64,000 bases of DNA from CAVRUZ01 sp963724495 (GTDB taxonomy: Bacteria; Actinomycetota; Actinomycetes; Propionibacteriales; DAIQRJ01). Shown piece after piece: positions 37,293-45,152 of this stretch (its first letter is position 1; every line of letters begins with the position of its first letter). The stretch spans positions 60,898 to 124,897 of the forward strand of contig CAVRUZ010000007.1 in NCBI GenBank assembly GCA_963724495.1, written 5' to 3'. Both the position numbers and the translations under genes were made by a program. The notes under the pieces were generated by a model that saw only the letters and a program-made list of their open reading frames with translations, was not told the DNA's origin and searched no databases.

Positions 37293-37672
37293 CCACGATG
37301 GTCTGCTTCACCGCCGCGGGGAACGCCTACTGCCTCCCCGTCGCAGCGGTCCGCTCGGTGGGCACCACCGAAGGAATGGTCGATCTGCCCGATCCCGCTG
37401 ACGACGTCACCGGCATCCTGCCGGGTGACCCGACCATGACCGTCATCTCCCCTTTGGGCGCGGGAGGTTCTCGGTTGCTGGTGATCGAGACGGGAGGTAC
37501 CACGTTCGGTCTCCTCGTCGATGAGGTCACCGGGCTCCGGAAGATCCGGGATGCCGACATCAGGTCGGCGCCCCGCGGGCAGGACCGCTCACTCGTGTGC
37601 GGAACCCTCGACCCCGACAACGGTCCCCTGCTGCTCGTGGTCGACCCGGTCGCGCTGGCAGGGCGGCTGTGA
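37289..37672 (+). CDS. CheW-like coupling protein (second of two)
   Basis: This is a compact CheW domain of 127 residues with the usual FTAAGNAYCLPVAAVRSV start and LVDEVTGLRKI core; the NLRG loop is replaced by a shorter VTGILPGDP sequence. Two different CheW proteins in one array is typical of Wsp clusters (WspB and WspD). It overlaps cheR by four bases (ATGA) and the REC-GGDEF gene by four (GTGA). Confidence 0.88.
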   Translation: MTTMVCFTAAGNAYCLPVAAVRSVGTTEGMVDLPDPADDVTGILPGDPTMTVISPLGAGGSRLLVIETGGTTFGLLVDEVTGLRKIRDADIRSAPRGQDRSLVCGTLDPDNGPLLLVVDPVALAGRL

Positions 37673-38577
37673 CGGCCGCGACAGTTCTGATCGTCGACGA
37701 CTCGCTGGTGATCCGAGCAGTCGTCCGCGACGGGCTGGAGTCCGAGGGCTATCAGGTCATCGAGGCGATCGACGGCCTCGACGGGCTGCACCAGTGCCGC
37801 AAGAACCCTCCAGACGTGGTGCTGCTCGACATCGAGATGCCGGGCCTCGACGGCTACGGCGTCCTTGCAGCGCTGAAGAGTGATCCCATGCTCAAGGACA
37901 TCCCCGTGGTGTTCCTCACCAGCAGGGCGGGCATGGAGGACGTCGTCGCCGGGCTGCGTGGTGGCGCGCACGACTACCTCAAGAAGCCGTTCGAGAGCGT
38001 TGAACTGCTGGCCCGCGTGGGATCGGCGGCCAGCATCAAGAGGCTGCAGGACGAGCTCCGCGAGCGCAACGCCGAGCTCGACCGGATGAGTCGTACCGAC
38101 GTGCTCACCGGGCTGTTCAACCGCCGCCACCTCGACGACGCGCTCCAACGCGAGTTCGCCGACTCACGGCGTCACGTCGAGCCGATCTGCCTGCTGATGT
38201 TCGACCTCGACAATTTCAAACTCGTGAACGACACGTACGGCCATCCGGCCGGCGACGCTGTGCTGCGTGCATTTGCCGATCGGGTGCAGGACGAACTGCG
38301 GATGGGCGACACGCCAGGCCGTTGGGGCGGTGAGGAGTTCCTCGTGATCCTGCCCCGCACCGACAGCGACGGTGGACTCGAGGTCGCGGAACGGATCCGG
38401 TTCGCGACGGAGGCGGCGCCGGTCGTGGTCGGCGAGTCGACCATTGACATGACCGTGAGCGGTGGTTGCGCGCTGGGTCCGGGGAATTCCGTTCAGACGT
38501 TGGTCGATCTTGCCGACAGTTGCCTGTATCAGGCCAAGGTCGGCGGCCGGAACCAGATCGTCACCGCTACGGTGTGA
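37669..38577 (+). CDS. Response regulator diguanylate cyclase, REC-GGDEF (WspR-like)
   Basis: This is the output protein of the array, 302 residues. It has an N-terminal receiver (VDDS acidic pocket, phospho-acceptor Asp54 in VVLLDIEMPG, conserved Lys in YLKKPF) and a C-terminal GGDEF domain making cyclic di-GMP from two GTP. The active-site loop is GGEEF (residues 220-224), and an RMGD inhibitory site sits exactly five residues before it (211-214), so product inhibition is expected. The short REC-linker-GGDEF order is that of WspR. GTG 37669 overlaps the second cheW; an earlier in-frame start would fall inside cheW. No EAL, HD-GYP or PilZ protein is in the window. Confidence 0.94.
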   Translation: MTAATVLIVDDSLVIRAVVRDGLESEGYQVIEAIDGLDGLHQCRKNPPDVVLLDIEMPGLDGYGVLAALKSDPMLKDIPVVFLTSRAGMEDVVAGLRGGAHDYLKKPFESVELLARVGSAASIKRLQDELRERNAELDRMSRTDVLTGLFNRRHLDDALQREFADSRRHVEPICLLMFDLDNFKLVNDTYGHPAGDAVLRAFADRVQDELRMGDTPGRWGGEEFLVILPRTDSDGGLEVAERIRFATEAAPVVVGESTIDMTVSGGCALGPGNSVQTLVDLADSCLYQAKVGGRNQIVTATV

Positions 38578-38643
38578 GCCGACTGGGTCTCAGGGTGACT
38601 TCGCCATGTCGGCGTCGAGCCAACGACTCCGTGGAGGTCTGCC

Positions 38644-38997
38644 ATGTTGACCGTTCTGCCGACGGACGGCCTGTTGTTACCACCGAGTCGCACCATCAGA
38701 TTCGAAGGGGCCGACCTCGACGCCGACGTCGCCTTCTTCGTCGTCGACCTCGATCCCGGTGGCGGCCCGGAGCAACACCGGCACCCCTATGCCGAGGTGT
38801 TCCTGCCCCTGTCGGGAGCAGCACTCTTCCTGTCGGGCGACGAGCGGCGCGAAGCCGGCCCGGGCGAGATCGTCGTGGCCGGGCCGGAGGCCGCCCACGG
38901 CTTCACCTGTGTCGGGCCTGAGCGTCTGCGCATGGTGTGCATCCACGCCAGTGGCCGGATGGTCACCGACTGGCTGGACGGCAAGGGCTTCGCCTGA
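38644..38997 (+). CDS. Cupin domain protein
   Basis: This single-domain cupin of 117 residues has the metal-binding motif 1 GGGPEQHRHPYAEVFLPLSG (His, His, Glu) and motif 2 PGEIVVAGPEAAHGF. Small cupins of this kind bind a metal and a small ligand; the function is not deducible. ATG 38644 has GTGGAGGT upstream. It follows the chemosensory operon after 66 bases, in the same direction; whether it is cotranscribed is open. Confidence 0.85.
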   Translation: MLTVLPTDGLLLPPSRTIRFEGADLDADVAFFVVDLDPGGGPEQHRHPYAEVFLPLSGAALFLSGDERREAGPGEIVVAGPEAAHGFTCVGPERLRMVCIHASGRMVTDWLDGKGFA

Positions 38998-39050
38998 ACG
39001 TGACCGTGAACTCACGCCTGGCACCCGGCTCTCCGGAGGCCGGCGAGGGG

Positions 39051-39425
39051 TCAGTCGCCCGGCGTCGTGGCCGCGAGCAGGCGACGGGCCCGTCGCCCCA
39101 GGTCGTTGAGGTCGACGCGGCCGGCATCCGCGGCTGCGGCAAGACGCGCCGCGAGATCCAGTGCCTCGTCGACCATCGGTGCATCGACGGCGGCGTCCTG
39201 ACCCATGTCGCGCAGGATCGTCTGCTCGGTGCGCGACGCGATCATCGGGCTGCCGATGCCCTCGACCCATACCTTCGTCCGACGGCCGTCGCCTCGTTCC
39301 TCGCCCAGCAGCGGCTCCAGTGCGAAGATCCGGTCAGCGCGAACGAACTTGCCGAAACCCAGAGAGACCATGCGGGATTCGGAGGGCATTGGCGCATCAT
39401 CCCAGCCTGGGCTGCCGGATGTCAC
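39051..39425 (-). CDS. Conserved hypothetical protein, possible RemA/DUF370-like regulator
   Basis: This ORF encodes up to 124 residues; the conserved-looking part is about residues 19-75. LGFGKFVRADRIFAL, GRRTKVWVEG and MIASRTEQTIL line up, in order, with the three blocks of Bacillus RemA (GFGN..ANRI.AI; GRRTRAV; VILSA.QPETV), a DNA-binding activator of biofilm-matrix genes. This is my own alignment by eye of a remote match. The C-terminal third is a separate helical, Ala/Arg-rich extension. The start is unclear: GTG 39425, ATG 39389 and ATG 39371 are possible and none has a good ribosome site. It is convergent to the cupin gene. Confidence 0.6.
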   Translation of the reverse strand: MTSGSPGWDDAPMPSESRMVSLGFGKFVRADRIFALEPLLGEERGDGRRTKVWVEGIGSPMIASRTEQTILRDMGQDAAVDAPMVDEALDLAARLAAAADAGRVDLNDLGRRARRLLAATTPGD

Positions 39426-39543
39426 TCACCGACCATGGGAGTGGAGGCGAAGGCGGCATTCACCCGGTTCACGGCGGAAACCCGGCCTGGTAATTCGCGA
39501 CGAGATCCCTGAACCAATCGTGGAAGAATTCCGTGTCCCTGGT

Positions 39544-40335
39544 ATGAGAACAAATGCGGTGATGGCACCAACAGTGCGACGCACGCTGTTGGTTGGCCTC
39601 GCCGCGGCCGCCGCTGGAGCCGCAGCAGTCACGCTCGGCAGCCTCGCCGAGCCGACATCGGCTGCCGCCGCCCCGGTCGTCTACCTCGTCGGAGCGGTGC
39701 TGGTCGCCCACAGTTGGCGTCGCCCGACGTTCGGCATCGCCAACACCATCACCCTGGGCAGGTTGGTGGGCACCAGCTGGATCGCCACCGGGGTCACAGC
39801 AGTCGCTATCGGCAGGGTGACCGGGCACCCCGTCGAAGGCGGGCTCCACCTGGCCGTCCTGACCTTCATGGTGATCGTCGGTGCCACCTGCCTCGTCCTC
39901 GATGGAGTCGACGGCCGGATGGCCCGTCGGCACCACGAATCGAGCCCGTTCGGCGCGCGGTTCGACATGGAGACAGACGCGGCGACCGTTCTGTTCCTGA
40001 GTGCTGCCGTGCCGGTGTTCGGGGCCGCTGGCTGGTGGGTGCTCGTCATCGGCCTGATGCGCTACCTCCACGTCGCCGCATCCTGGGTCTTTGCACCGCT
40101 CCGCATCCACACTCCTGGGACGTTGTCGGGACGGGTGGTGGCCGTGGTACAGGGAGTGGCACTCCTGCTCGCCTTGACCCTCGACGCCGTCCCTGCGGTG
40201 CCGACCTGGATACCCGACGTGGTGCTCGTCGGGGCGCTGGCTGCCCTGCTCTGGTCGTTCGGCAAGCAGAGCCTGTGGCAGGTGGGGCAGGCACGCGCGG
40301 CCAAGGAACAGCTCGGCCCGACGATCAAGCCCTAG
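39544..40335 (+). CDS. CDP-alcohol phosphatidyltransferase family membrane protein
   Basis: This integral membrane enzyme of about 263 residues transfers a phosphatidyl or phospho-alcohol group from a CDP-linked donor. The full signature DG(x)2AR(x)8G(x)3D(x)3D is present (DGVDGRMARR, then FGARFDMETD, about residues 118-143), flanked by about six membrane helices. The substrate (glycerol-P, inositol-P or another) cannot be told. I chose ATG 39544; the frame is open further up but overlaps the opposite-strand gene. It is convergent to, and 33 bases from, a membrane sulfatase-like gene, suggesting both act on the cell envelope. Confidence 0.88.
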   Translation: MRTNAVMAPTVRRTLLVGLAAAAAGAAAVTLGSLAEPTSAAAAPVVYLVGAVLVAHSWRRPTFGIANTITLGRLVGTSWIATGVTAVAIGRVTGHPVEGGLHLAVLTFMVIVGATCLVLDGVDGRMARRHHESSPFGARFDMETDAATVLFLSAAVPVFGAAGWWVLVIGLMRYLHVAASWVFAPLRIHTPGTLSGRVVAVVQGVALLLALTLDAVPAVPTWIPDVVLVGALAALLWSFGKQSLWQVGQARAAKEQLGPTIKP

Positions 40336-40368
40336 TTCCCCAGCAGCGAGAATCCCGTTGCGGGGTTG

Positions 40369-42060
40369 CTATTGCGGCCCGAACGCGGTCAGGAAACGGT
40401 CGCGGAAGGCATCCATCCGCCACACCGGTGCCACCGGGCTCGGCCGCATGCCCGGCTCCCACCCCCAGCCGTCGATCCGGTTCATCACGGCCTTGTCGTG
40501 GGTGATGAGCGTGATCGGTACGTCCCGGCTCGCGTTCTCGCCGGAGACCACCGTCGCGGGCTGGTGGTCGCCCACGAGGACGATGACCAGGTTCGGGTCA
40601 CCGTAGGTCTCCACGAAGGAGATCAGCGTGGTCAGCGAGTACTCGATGGACGTGGCGTAGGCGGCACGGACCTTGTCGACGTCCTTGAACAGCGCATCCG
40701 GGGTCTCGCCCTGTGCCGCCATCGCGTCGTACACCGACCCGTCGCCGATCTCGTCCCAGCCGATCATGTGCGGCAGCGGTGCCCACGGTCCGTGGCTCGA
40801 CGAGAGGTCGATCTCCGCCATGACCGGCGGACGATTCGGCTTGGCCAGTTCCACCCGGTTGAAGTGGGCCATGACGTACTGGTCGGGCACCTGCGAGTAG
40901 CTGAACGCCGGACCGGCATACCCGACGTTGCGCGAGTCGTAGATCTGGTCGTAGTGGTAGAAGGCCTTGCCCTCCGGCCAGTCGTATTCGTTGGAGGGAA
41001 CGTCGGCAACCGTCCGCCAGCCGGCACGACTGAAGGCCTGGGCGAGCGTGAACCGGTCGCTCTCGAGGAGGTCGTCGTACCGGCCCTGGCTGTCGATCCA
41101 CAGTCCCGACTGCGCCGTGGCGTGTGCCAGCCAGCTGAGGCCGCCGAACGTCGGTGAGGTGAGGAATGCGCTTCGAGTCGAGAATCCCGCAGCGTGCAAG
41201 CGCGTTGTCCCGTCGTCCAGAAGTGCGTTGACGCGGGGAGAGACGACAGGGTCCTCCACCGCTACGCGGCCGTAGCTCTCGACGAACGTGAGCAGGACGT
41301 CCTTGCCCCGTAGGGCCGTGAGCAGTTCGCTCCCCGGTGTGTCTCGGAGCGGATCGACGGCGGCGGCCCTCGCGTACGCCTGCCGGTCGGCCAGAGTGGC
41401 CCCGATCTCCCCCACTCGGTCCGAGGCGAGTCGGGCAGCGTCGGTGGACGCGACGGGTCGGCCCGGCCCCACCTGCACGCCGGCCAGGGCACAGACCGTC
41501 CAGGCGATCACCAACGCGCCGACGGCCCAGACGGCTGCTCGCCGGTGCCGGTGCGCCGCTCGAGTCACCCGGAGCAGGGCCAGCGGCAACAGCACGATCA
41601 GCGCGAGACCCAGCAGCGCGGCTCCGACCGCCGACAGAACCGCACCTGGGCGGCCGATCGAGTCCTCCAACACCGACACAGCCGGCCCGAAGTAGCTCCC
41701 GTCGGTCAACGGGTTGAACGGTCGCCCGAGAGCGGCGAAGAAGGCCGTGTCGAGGACCTTCGCGATCGCAAGGAGGGCGAGTAGCACTCCGGCGGCCAGA
41801 GCCACCCACGTCCGCACCACCCGCGGCAGGACGAGCAGGACCGCGACGACGAGAAGTCCTTCGAGTGGGATGCGGACCAGAGCGGTGAGCGCCTGCCCGT
41901 TGATCGGGTCCGGTGCCGTGAGCGCGACCCACACGAGCAGGCACGCCACAAGCGTGGTCACCCAGGCGACGATCGCACGCGCTCTGGGCTTGGAATCGGC
42001 CTGCGCGGCCGTCGGCGATCTGGGGCGGCGACGCAGAACGGACCGTCCGGCTTCACCCAT
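40369..42060 (-). CDS. Sulfatase/phosphoethanolamine-transferase-like membrane enzyme
   Basis: This protein of about 563 residues has four to five N-terminal membrane helices (about residues 30-200) followed by an extracellular alkaline-phosphatase-superfamily domain. Features of that domain include DVLLTFVESYGRVAVED (metal/nucleophile region), EIDLSSSHGPWAPLP and the metal-binding VLVGDHQPAT. The layout is that of LTA-synthase or phosphoethanolamine-transferase type proteins modifying envelope polymers. I chose ATG 42060, eight bases after AGGA; the frame runs 129 bases further up without support. It is divergent from a GT4 glycosyltransferase across a 238-base gap carrying a 20-base palindrome. 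Confidence 0.82.
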   Translation of the reverse strand: MGEAGRSVLRRRPRSPTAAQADSKPRARAIVAWVTTLVACLLVWVALTAPDPINGQALTALVRIPLEGLLVVAVLLVLPRVVRTWVALAAGVLLALLAIAKVLDTAFFAALGRPFNPLTDGSYFGPAVSVLEDSIGRPGAVLSAVGAALLGLALIVLLPLALLRVTRAAHRHRRAAVWAVGALVIAWTVCALAGVQVGPGRPVASTDAARLASDRVGEIGATLADRQAYARAAAVDPLRDTPGSELLTALRGKDVLLTFVESYGRVAVEDPVVSPRVNALLDDGTTRLHAAGFSTRSAFLTSPTFGGLSWLAHATAQSGLWIDSQGRYDDLLESDRFTLAQAFSRAGWRTVADVPSNEYDWPEGKAFYHYDQIYDSRNVGYAGPAFSYSQVPDQYVMAHFNRVELAKPNRPPVMAEIDLSSSHGPWAPLPHMIGWDEIGDGSVYDAMAAQGETPDALFKDVDKVRAAYATSIEYSLTTLISFVETYGDPNLVIVLVGDHQPATVVSGENASRDVPITLITHDKAVMNRIDGWGWEPGMRPSPVAPVWRMDAFRDRFLTAFGPQ

Positions 42061-42186
42061 GGTCACATCCTGACGGCCGGGCACATCGCAGCATGCCCCG
42101 ACGCGGGCTCGGTCGCCCCGGCGTGCAGAGAGACGAGCCACGCGGGCGACGCGGTTCATCAATCGGTGGAGTCTGAACCACCACCG

Positions 42187-42206
42187 CAACAGGGACGTCC
42201 CTGTTG
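42187..42206. promoter_or_regulatory. Perfect 20-base palindrome in divergent intergenic region, probable operator
   Basis: CAACAGGGAC-GTCCCTGTTG is an uninterrupted perfect palindrome. It lies about 127 bases upstream of the sulfatase-like gene and about 92 bases upstream of the divergent glycosyltransferase, the only marked symmetry in the 238-base gap. It is probably the binding site of a dimeric regulator controlling one or both genes. Confidence 0.6.
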
Positions 42207-42298
42207 GTACCGGAGGGGCATGCGAGGCTTCGGGGCGACATCGTCACACTCGGCGACAAATCGCCGCGTTCCTCGGCCGAGCGGAAGGTTGGACCCTG

Positions 42299-43444
42299 AT
42301 GGCCTCCGTCTACGTGGTCGTCCCGGCCGGCATCCACGACCCGGCCCGGCCGAGCGGCGGGAACGTCTACGACCGGCGGGTGTGCAGGGGTCTCGCCGAT
42401 GCCGGCTGGACCGTGCACGAACTGGAGGCGGCCGGTGCGTGGCCCTGGCCGGATGCTGCCGCGAGGGCCGGACTGGCTGAGGTGATCACGGGCATCCCAG
42501 ACGGTGCCGTCGTCGTGATCGACGGACTGATCGCCTCGGCGGTGGGCGAAGTTCTGGTGCCCGAGCGGAACCGGCTCCGCCTCGTCGTCCTCGTGCACAT
42601 GCCGCTGGGTACCGGACCGTCTCAGCGGGAGATCGGGCCGCCGCATCGAGACGTCGTCGACACCCGCGAGCGCGAACGCTCTGCGTTGTCGGCCGCGGCA
42701 GCCGTGGTCACCACCAGCGCATGGACGAAGGACTGGCTGCTCGACCAGTACGAGCTCTCGGCAGACAGGGTGCACGTGGCCGAGCCGGGGGTCGATGCCG
42801 CGGAGGTGGCCCTGGGGACACCGGCAGGTGGCGAGTTGCTGTGCGTGGCGACGCTGACGCCGGGCAAGGGACACGACCTGCTGCTGGCGGCGCTGGCGAC
42901 CCTGGCTGACCTGCCCTGGCGCTGTGTCTGCGCGGGCAGTGTGGAGCGCGATCGCGACTTCGCTGGTGAACTCGTGCGGCAGGCGCGGGACGCGGGAATC
43001 GGCGACCGCGTTCGCTTCGTCGGGCCCCTCGACGGTGCGGACCTCGATCTCGCCTATGCGCACGCGGACGCGCTGGTCCTGGCCTCGCGGGCGGAGACCT
43101 ACGGGATGGTGGTCACCGAGGCGCTGGCGCGTGGCATCCCGGTGGTCGCGACGTCGGTGGGCGGGTTGCCGGAGGCACTGGGTGGCACGAAGGACCGTCG
43201 CCCGGGCCTCCTGGTCCCGCCCGACGATCCGGCGGCTCTGGCCGCCGCACTACGTCGCTGGCTGACCGATGCCCGGCTGCGTCAACGGTTGCGCGAAGCC
43301 GCGCTGGATCGGCGTGCAACGCTCCTCGGCTGGGAGACCACGACCGCCAGGCTCGCGGTTGTGCTGGCCGCGGCGGCAAGGGATGAACCGGCGATGGCGA
43401 ATGCCGCTGATTTCGTGACTCTCAATCACGCTCCAGGCAGCTGA
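42299..43444 (+). CDS. Glycosyltransferase family 4 (GT-B fold)
   Basis: This retaining GT-B glycosyltransferase of 381 residues has an N-terminal acceptor domain, and the C-terminal donor domain shows the family pattern LLCVATLTPGKGHDLLLAAL, RVRFVGPLDG and the nucleotide-sugar motif LVLASRAETYGMVVTEALAR (E-x7-E, about residues 258-280). It is cytoplasmic or membrane-associated. Together with the CDP-alcohol transferase and sulfatase-like gene it hints at envelope glycolipid or polymer assembly. ATG 42299 has GGAAGG upstream. The last 20 residues (from MANAADF) overlap the riboswitch-like sequence of the fluoride genes. Confidence 0.88.
   Translation: MASVYVVVPAGIHDPARPSGGNVYDRRVCRGLADAGWTVHELEAAGAWPWPDAAARAGLAEVITGIPDGAVVVIDGLIASAVGEVLVPERNRLRLVVLVHMPLGTGPSQREIGPPHRDVVDTRERERSALSAAAAVVTTSAWTKDWLLDQYELSADRVHVAEPGVDAAEVALGTPAGGELLCVATLTPGKGHDLLLAALATLADLPWRCVCAGSVERDRDFAGELVRQARDAGIGDRVRFVGPLDGADLDLAYAHADALVLASRAETYGMVVTEALARGIPVVATSVGGLPEALGGTKDRRPGLLVPPDDPAALAAALRRWLTDARLRQRLREAALDRRATLLGWETTTARLAVVLAAAARDEPAMANAADFVTLNHAPGS
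43389..43420 (+). promoter_or_regulatory. Fluoride-riboswitch-like sequence lacking the P2 hairpin (candidate only)
   Basis: Before the crcB pair lies a sequence with several fluoride-riboswitch hallmarks. CGGC (43389-43392) can pair with GCCG (43403-43406) around a GATG, then CTGAT follows (43407-43411). Loop bases GCGAA (43397-43401) can pair with TTCGT (43412-43416) as the expected pseudoknot. The second hairpin, which normally separates the first stem from CTGAT, is absent, so it is not a canonical member. It overlaps the end of the glycosyltransferase gene. Confidence 0.3.
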
Positions 43445-43509
43445 GAGCCCGGACGCGCCGTTCAGCGGCACGTTTCCAGCGGATCGGCGGACGAGGAGAG
43501 GAAGTCGCT

Positions 43510-43986
43510 GTGCCGGAAGAGTCCCAGCCTCCCCTGATCACGGGGCTCGGCTTCTCGTCCCTCGTCAGATCGCGTTCGGACATCCTTCTCGTGGTCGCGG
43601 CCGGAGGTGCGCTCGGCAGCCTCGGCCGGTGGGGTGTCGGCCACCTGCTGCCATGGACCGTCGACCGGTTCCCCTGGGCAACGTTCCTGGAGAACGTCTC
43701 CGGAGCGTTTGCGCTCGGCATCCTGATGGTCCTGCTGCTCGATCTGTGGCCACCCAACCGCTACGCCCGCCCCTTCCTCGGGGTTGGCGTGCTGGGCGGG
43801 TACACGACGTTCTCGACGTACGCGCTAGAGATTCGTGACCTGCTGGCAGCCGGCCGTCCCGTCACCGCCATGACCTACCTGTTCGTGTCCCTCGTAGCCG
43901 GCCTGCTAGCGGTCTGGCTGGGCATGGGAGTGACGCGTTTCGCCGTTCGTTCCACCCGCCGGGGTACCGATGGGGCTGCCGGATGA
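43510..43986 (+). CDS. crcB: Fluoride efflux channel Fluc/CrcB, subunit 1
   Basis: This small four-helix membrane protein of 158 residues is of the CrcB/Fluc fluoride channel family. The conserved blocks are GALGSLGRWGV, PWATFLENVSGAFALG (containing the pore Asn) and GGYTTFSTYALE (the central Na+-site region). Two subunits pack antiparallel to export fluoride. GTG 43510 is preceded by GAGGAGAGG. Its stop overlaps the second crcB by four bases; paired crcB genes of this kind form heterodimers. The first 35 residues are a polar N-terminal extension. Confidence 0.93.
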   Translation: MPEESQPPLITGLGFSSLVRSRSDILLVVAAGGALGSLGRWGVGHLLPWTVDRFPWATFLENVSGAFALGILMVLLLDLWPPNRYARPFLGVGVLGGYTTFSTYALEIRDLLAAGRPVTAMTYLFVSLVAGLLAVWLGMGVTRFAVRSTRRGTDGAAG

Positions 43987-44351
43987 CTGTCGCCATGGTC
44001 CTGCTCGGCGGGGCGATCGGGGCACCGCTGCGGTACCTCACGGACCTGCTTGTGCAGTCCCGCTATCACGGCGCGTTTCCCTGGGGCACATTCCTCGTCA
44101 ACGTGGCCGGCTCACTGCTGCTCGGCGTCACCGCTGCTCTGGTGAGTGCCGGTGCCTCGCCGTGGGTCTACGCGCTGGTCGGCACGGGATTCTGCGGCGC
44201 CCTCACGACGTTCTCCACCTTCAGCTACGAGACCGTCCGACTGGTCGAAGAGGGATCGATCTTCAAGGCAGTAATGAACTGTCTTGGCAGTGTTGCCGTA
44301 GGCCTTGGTGTCTGTGCAGGTGGATTCGCGATCACCGCTGCGATCCTCTGA
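43983..44351 (+). CDS. crcB: Fluoride efflux channel Fluc/CrcB, subunit 2
   Basis: This is the second Fluc subunit, 122 residues, with four membrane helices and the same signature blocks: GGAIGAPLRYLTD, FPWGTFLVNVAGSLLLG and CGALTTFSTFSYE. The ATG overlaps the upstream subunit stop (ATGA), giving equal coupled synthesis of the two halves. The role is fluoride resistance at the cytoplasmic membrane. Confidence 0.94.
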   Translation: MTVAMVLLGGAIGAPLRYLTDLLVQSRYHGAFPWGTFLVNVAGSLLLGVTAALVSAGASPWVYALVGTGFCGALTTFSTFSYETVRLVEEGSIFKAVMNCLGSVAVGLGVCAGGFAITAAIL

Positions 44352-44399
44352 CCAGAAATCGGCTTGTCTGCCTGGCTGTTCCCCGGAAGGCTGAGTCGG

Positions 44400-45152
44400 A
44401 TGCCTGACACAGAACTCGAAAACATGGTGCGCAACGAGCGATACCCGCGCTCTGCCGGGTACTCCGCCCGCTGGATGCTCAACGGGAACATGGGCCCGAA
44501 CCCGTTGTGGCTGGCCGAATCCCTGTCGAGCGTGATGCCGCTAGAGCCGGGGACGCGGATCCTGGACATGGGCTGTGGGGCTGCCCTCTCGTCGATCTTC
44601 CTGGCCAAGGAGTTCGGCGTCGAGGTCTGGGCCGCAGACTTGTGGGTCAAGCCAACGGAGAACTGGCAGCGGATCACCGAAGCAGGCTTGGCAGGTCGCG
44701 TGCATCCCGTCTTCGCCGAGGCTCACGCACTTCCCTTCGCTGACGGATTCTTCGACGCCCTGGTGAGCTACGACGCCTATCAGTACTTCGGCACCGACGA
44801 CCTCTACCTGGACTACTACCGCCGATTCGTCCAGCCTGGCGGGCAGATCGGCATCGTCGTTCCAGGTTTGGCCGTCGAGCCCGCCGCTCTACCGCCTCCG
44901 CACCTGGCGGACCACTGGGAGTGGGACTTCTGCGCCTGGCACAGTCCCGACTGGTGGCGCCGGCACTGGGAGAAGACCGGGCTGGTCGACATCGACTTGT
45001 GCGATCGGCTCCCTGATGGTTGGAGCGACTGGTCGCAGTGGAACGCGGCCTGCGACCTGGACCGCGGCGAGGAACACGCCACTGCGGCACTTCTTCGCGC
45101 TGACGCAGGCCAGCTACTCGGGTTCACCCGAGTGGTCGCCCGTCGCCGCTAG
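44400..45152 (+). CDS. Class I SAM-dependent methyltransferase
   Basis: This small-molecule methyltransferase of about 250 residues has motif I ILDMGCGAALSSIFLAKEFG (about residues 46-65), an acidic residue after the second strand (VWAADLW), and a post-motif FDALVSYDAYQYFG. I chose ATG 44400, preceded by GGAAGG; the frame is open 36 bases further up. The tryptophan-rich C-terminal region (HWEWDFCAWHSPDWWRRHWE) is notable but conserved in a group of actinobacterial methyltransferases. The acceptor is unknown. The stop overlaps the convergent VOC gene by four bases. Confidence 0.87.
   Translation: MPDTELENMVRNERYPRSAGYSARWMLNGNMGPNPLWLAESLSSVMPLEPGTRILDMGCGAALSSIFLAKEFGVEVWAADLWVKPTENWQRITEAGLAGRVHPVFAEAHALPFADGFFDALVSYDAYQYFGTDDLYLDYYRRFVQPGGQIGIVVPGLAVEPAALPPPHLADHWEWDFCAWHSPDWWRRHWEKTGLVDIDLCDRLPDGWSDWSQWNAACDLDRGEEHATAALLRADAGQLLGFTRVVARRR

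Noticed and set aside
30490..38577. Flagellar chemotaxis operon
   Set aside because: No CheY, CheZ, CheD or flagellar genes are present, and the output is a diguanylate cyclase; the hybrid CheA and TPR-CheR point to an alternative-function system.
43389..43420. Canonical fluoride riboswitch
   Set aside because: The P2 hairpin required between the first stem and CTGAT is absent; kept only as a low-confidence candidate.
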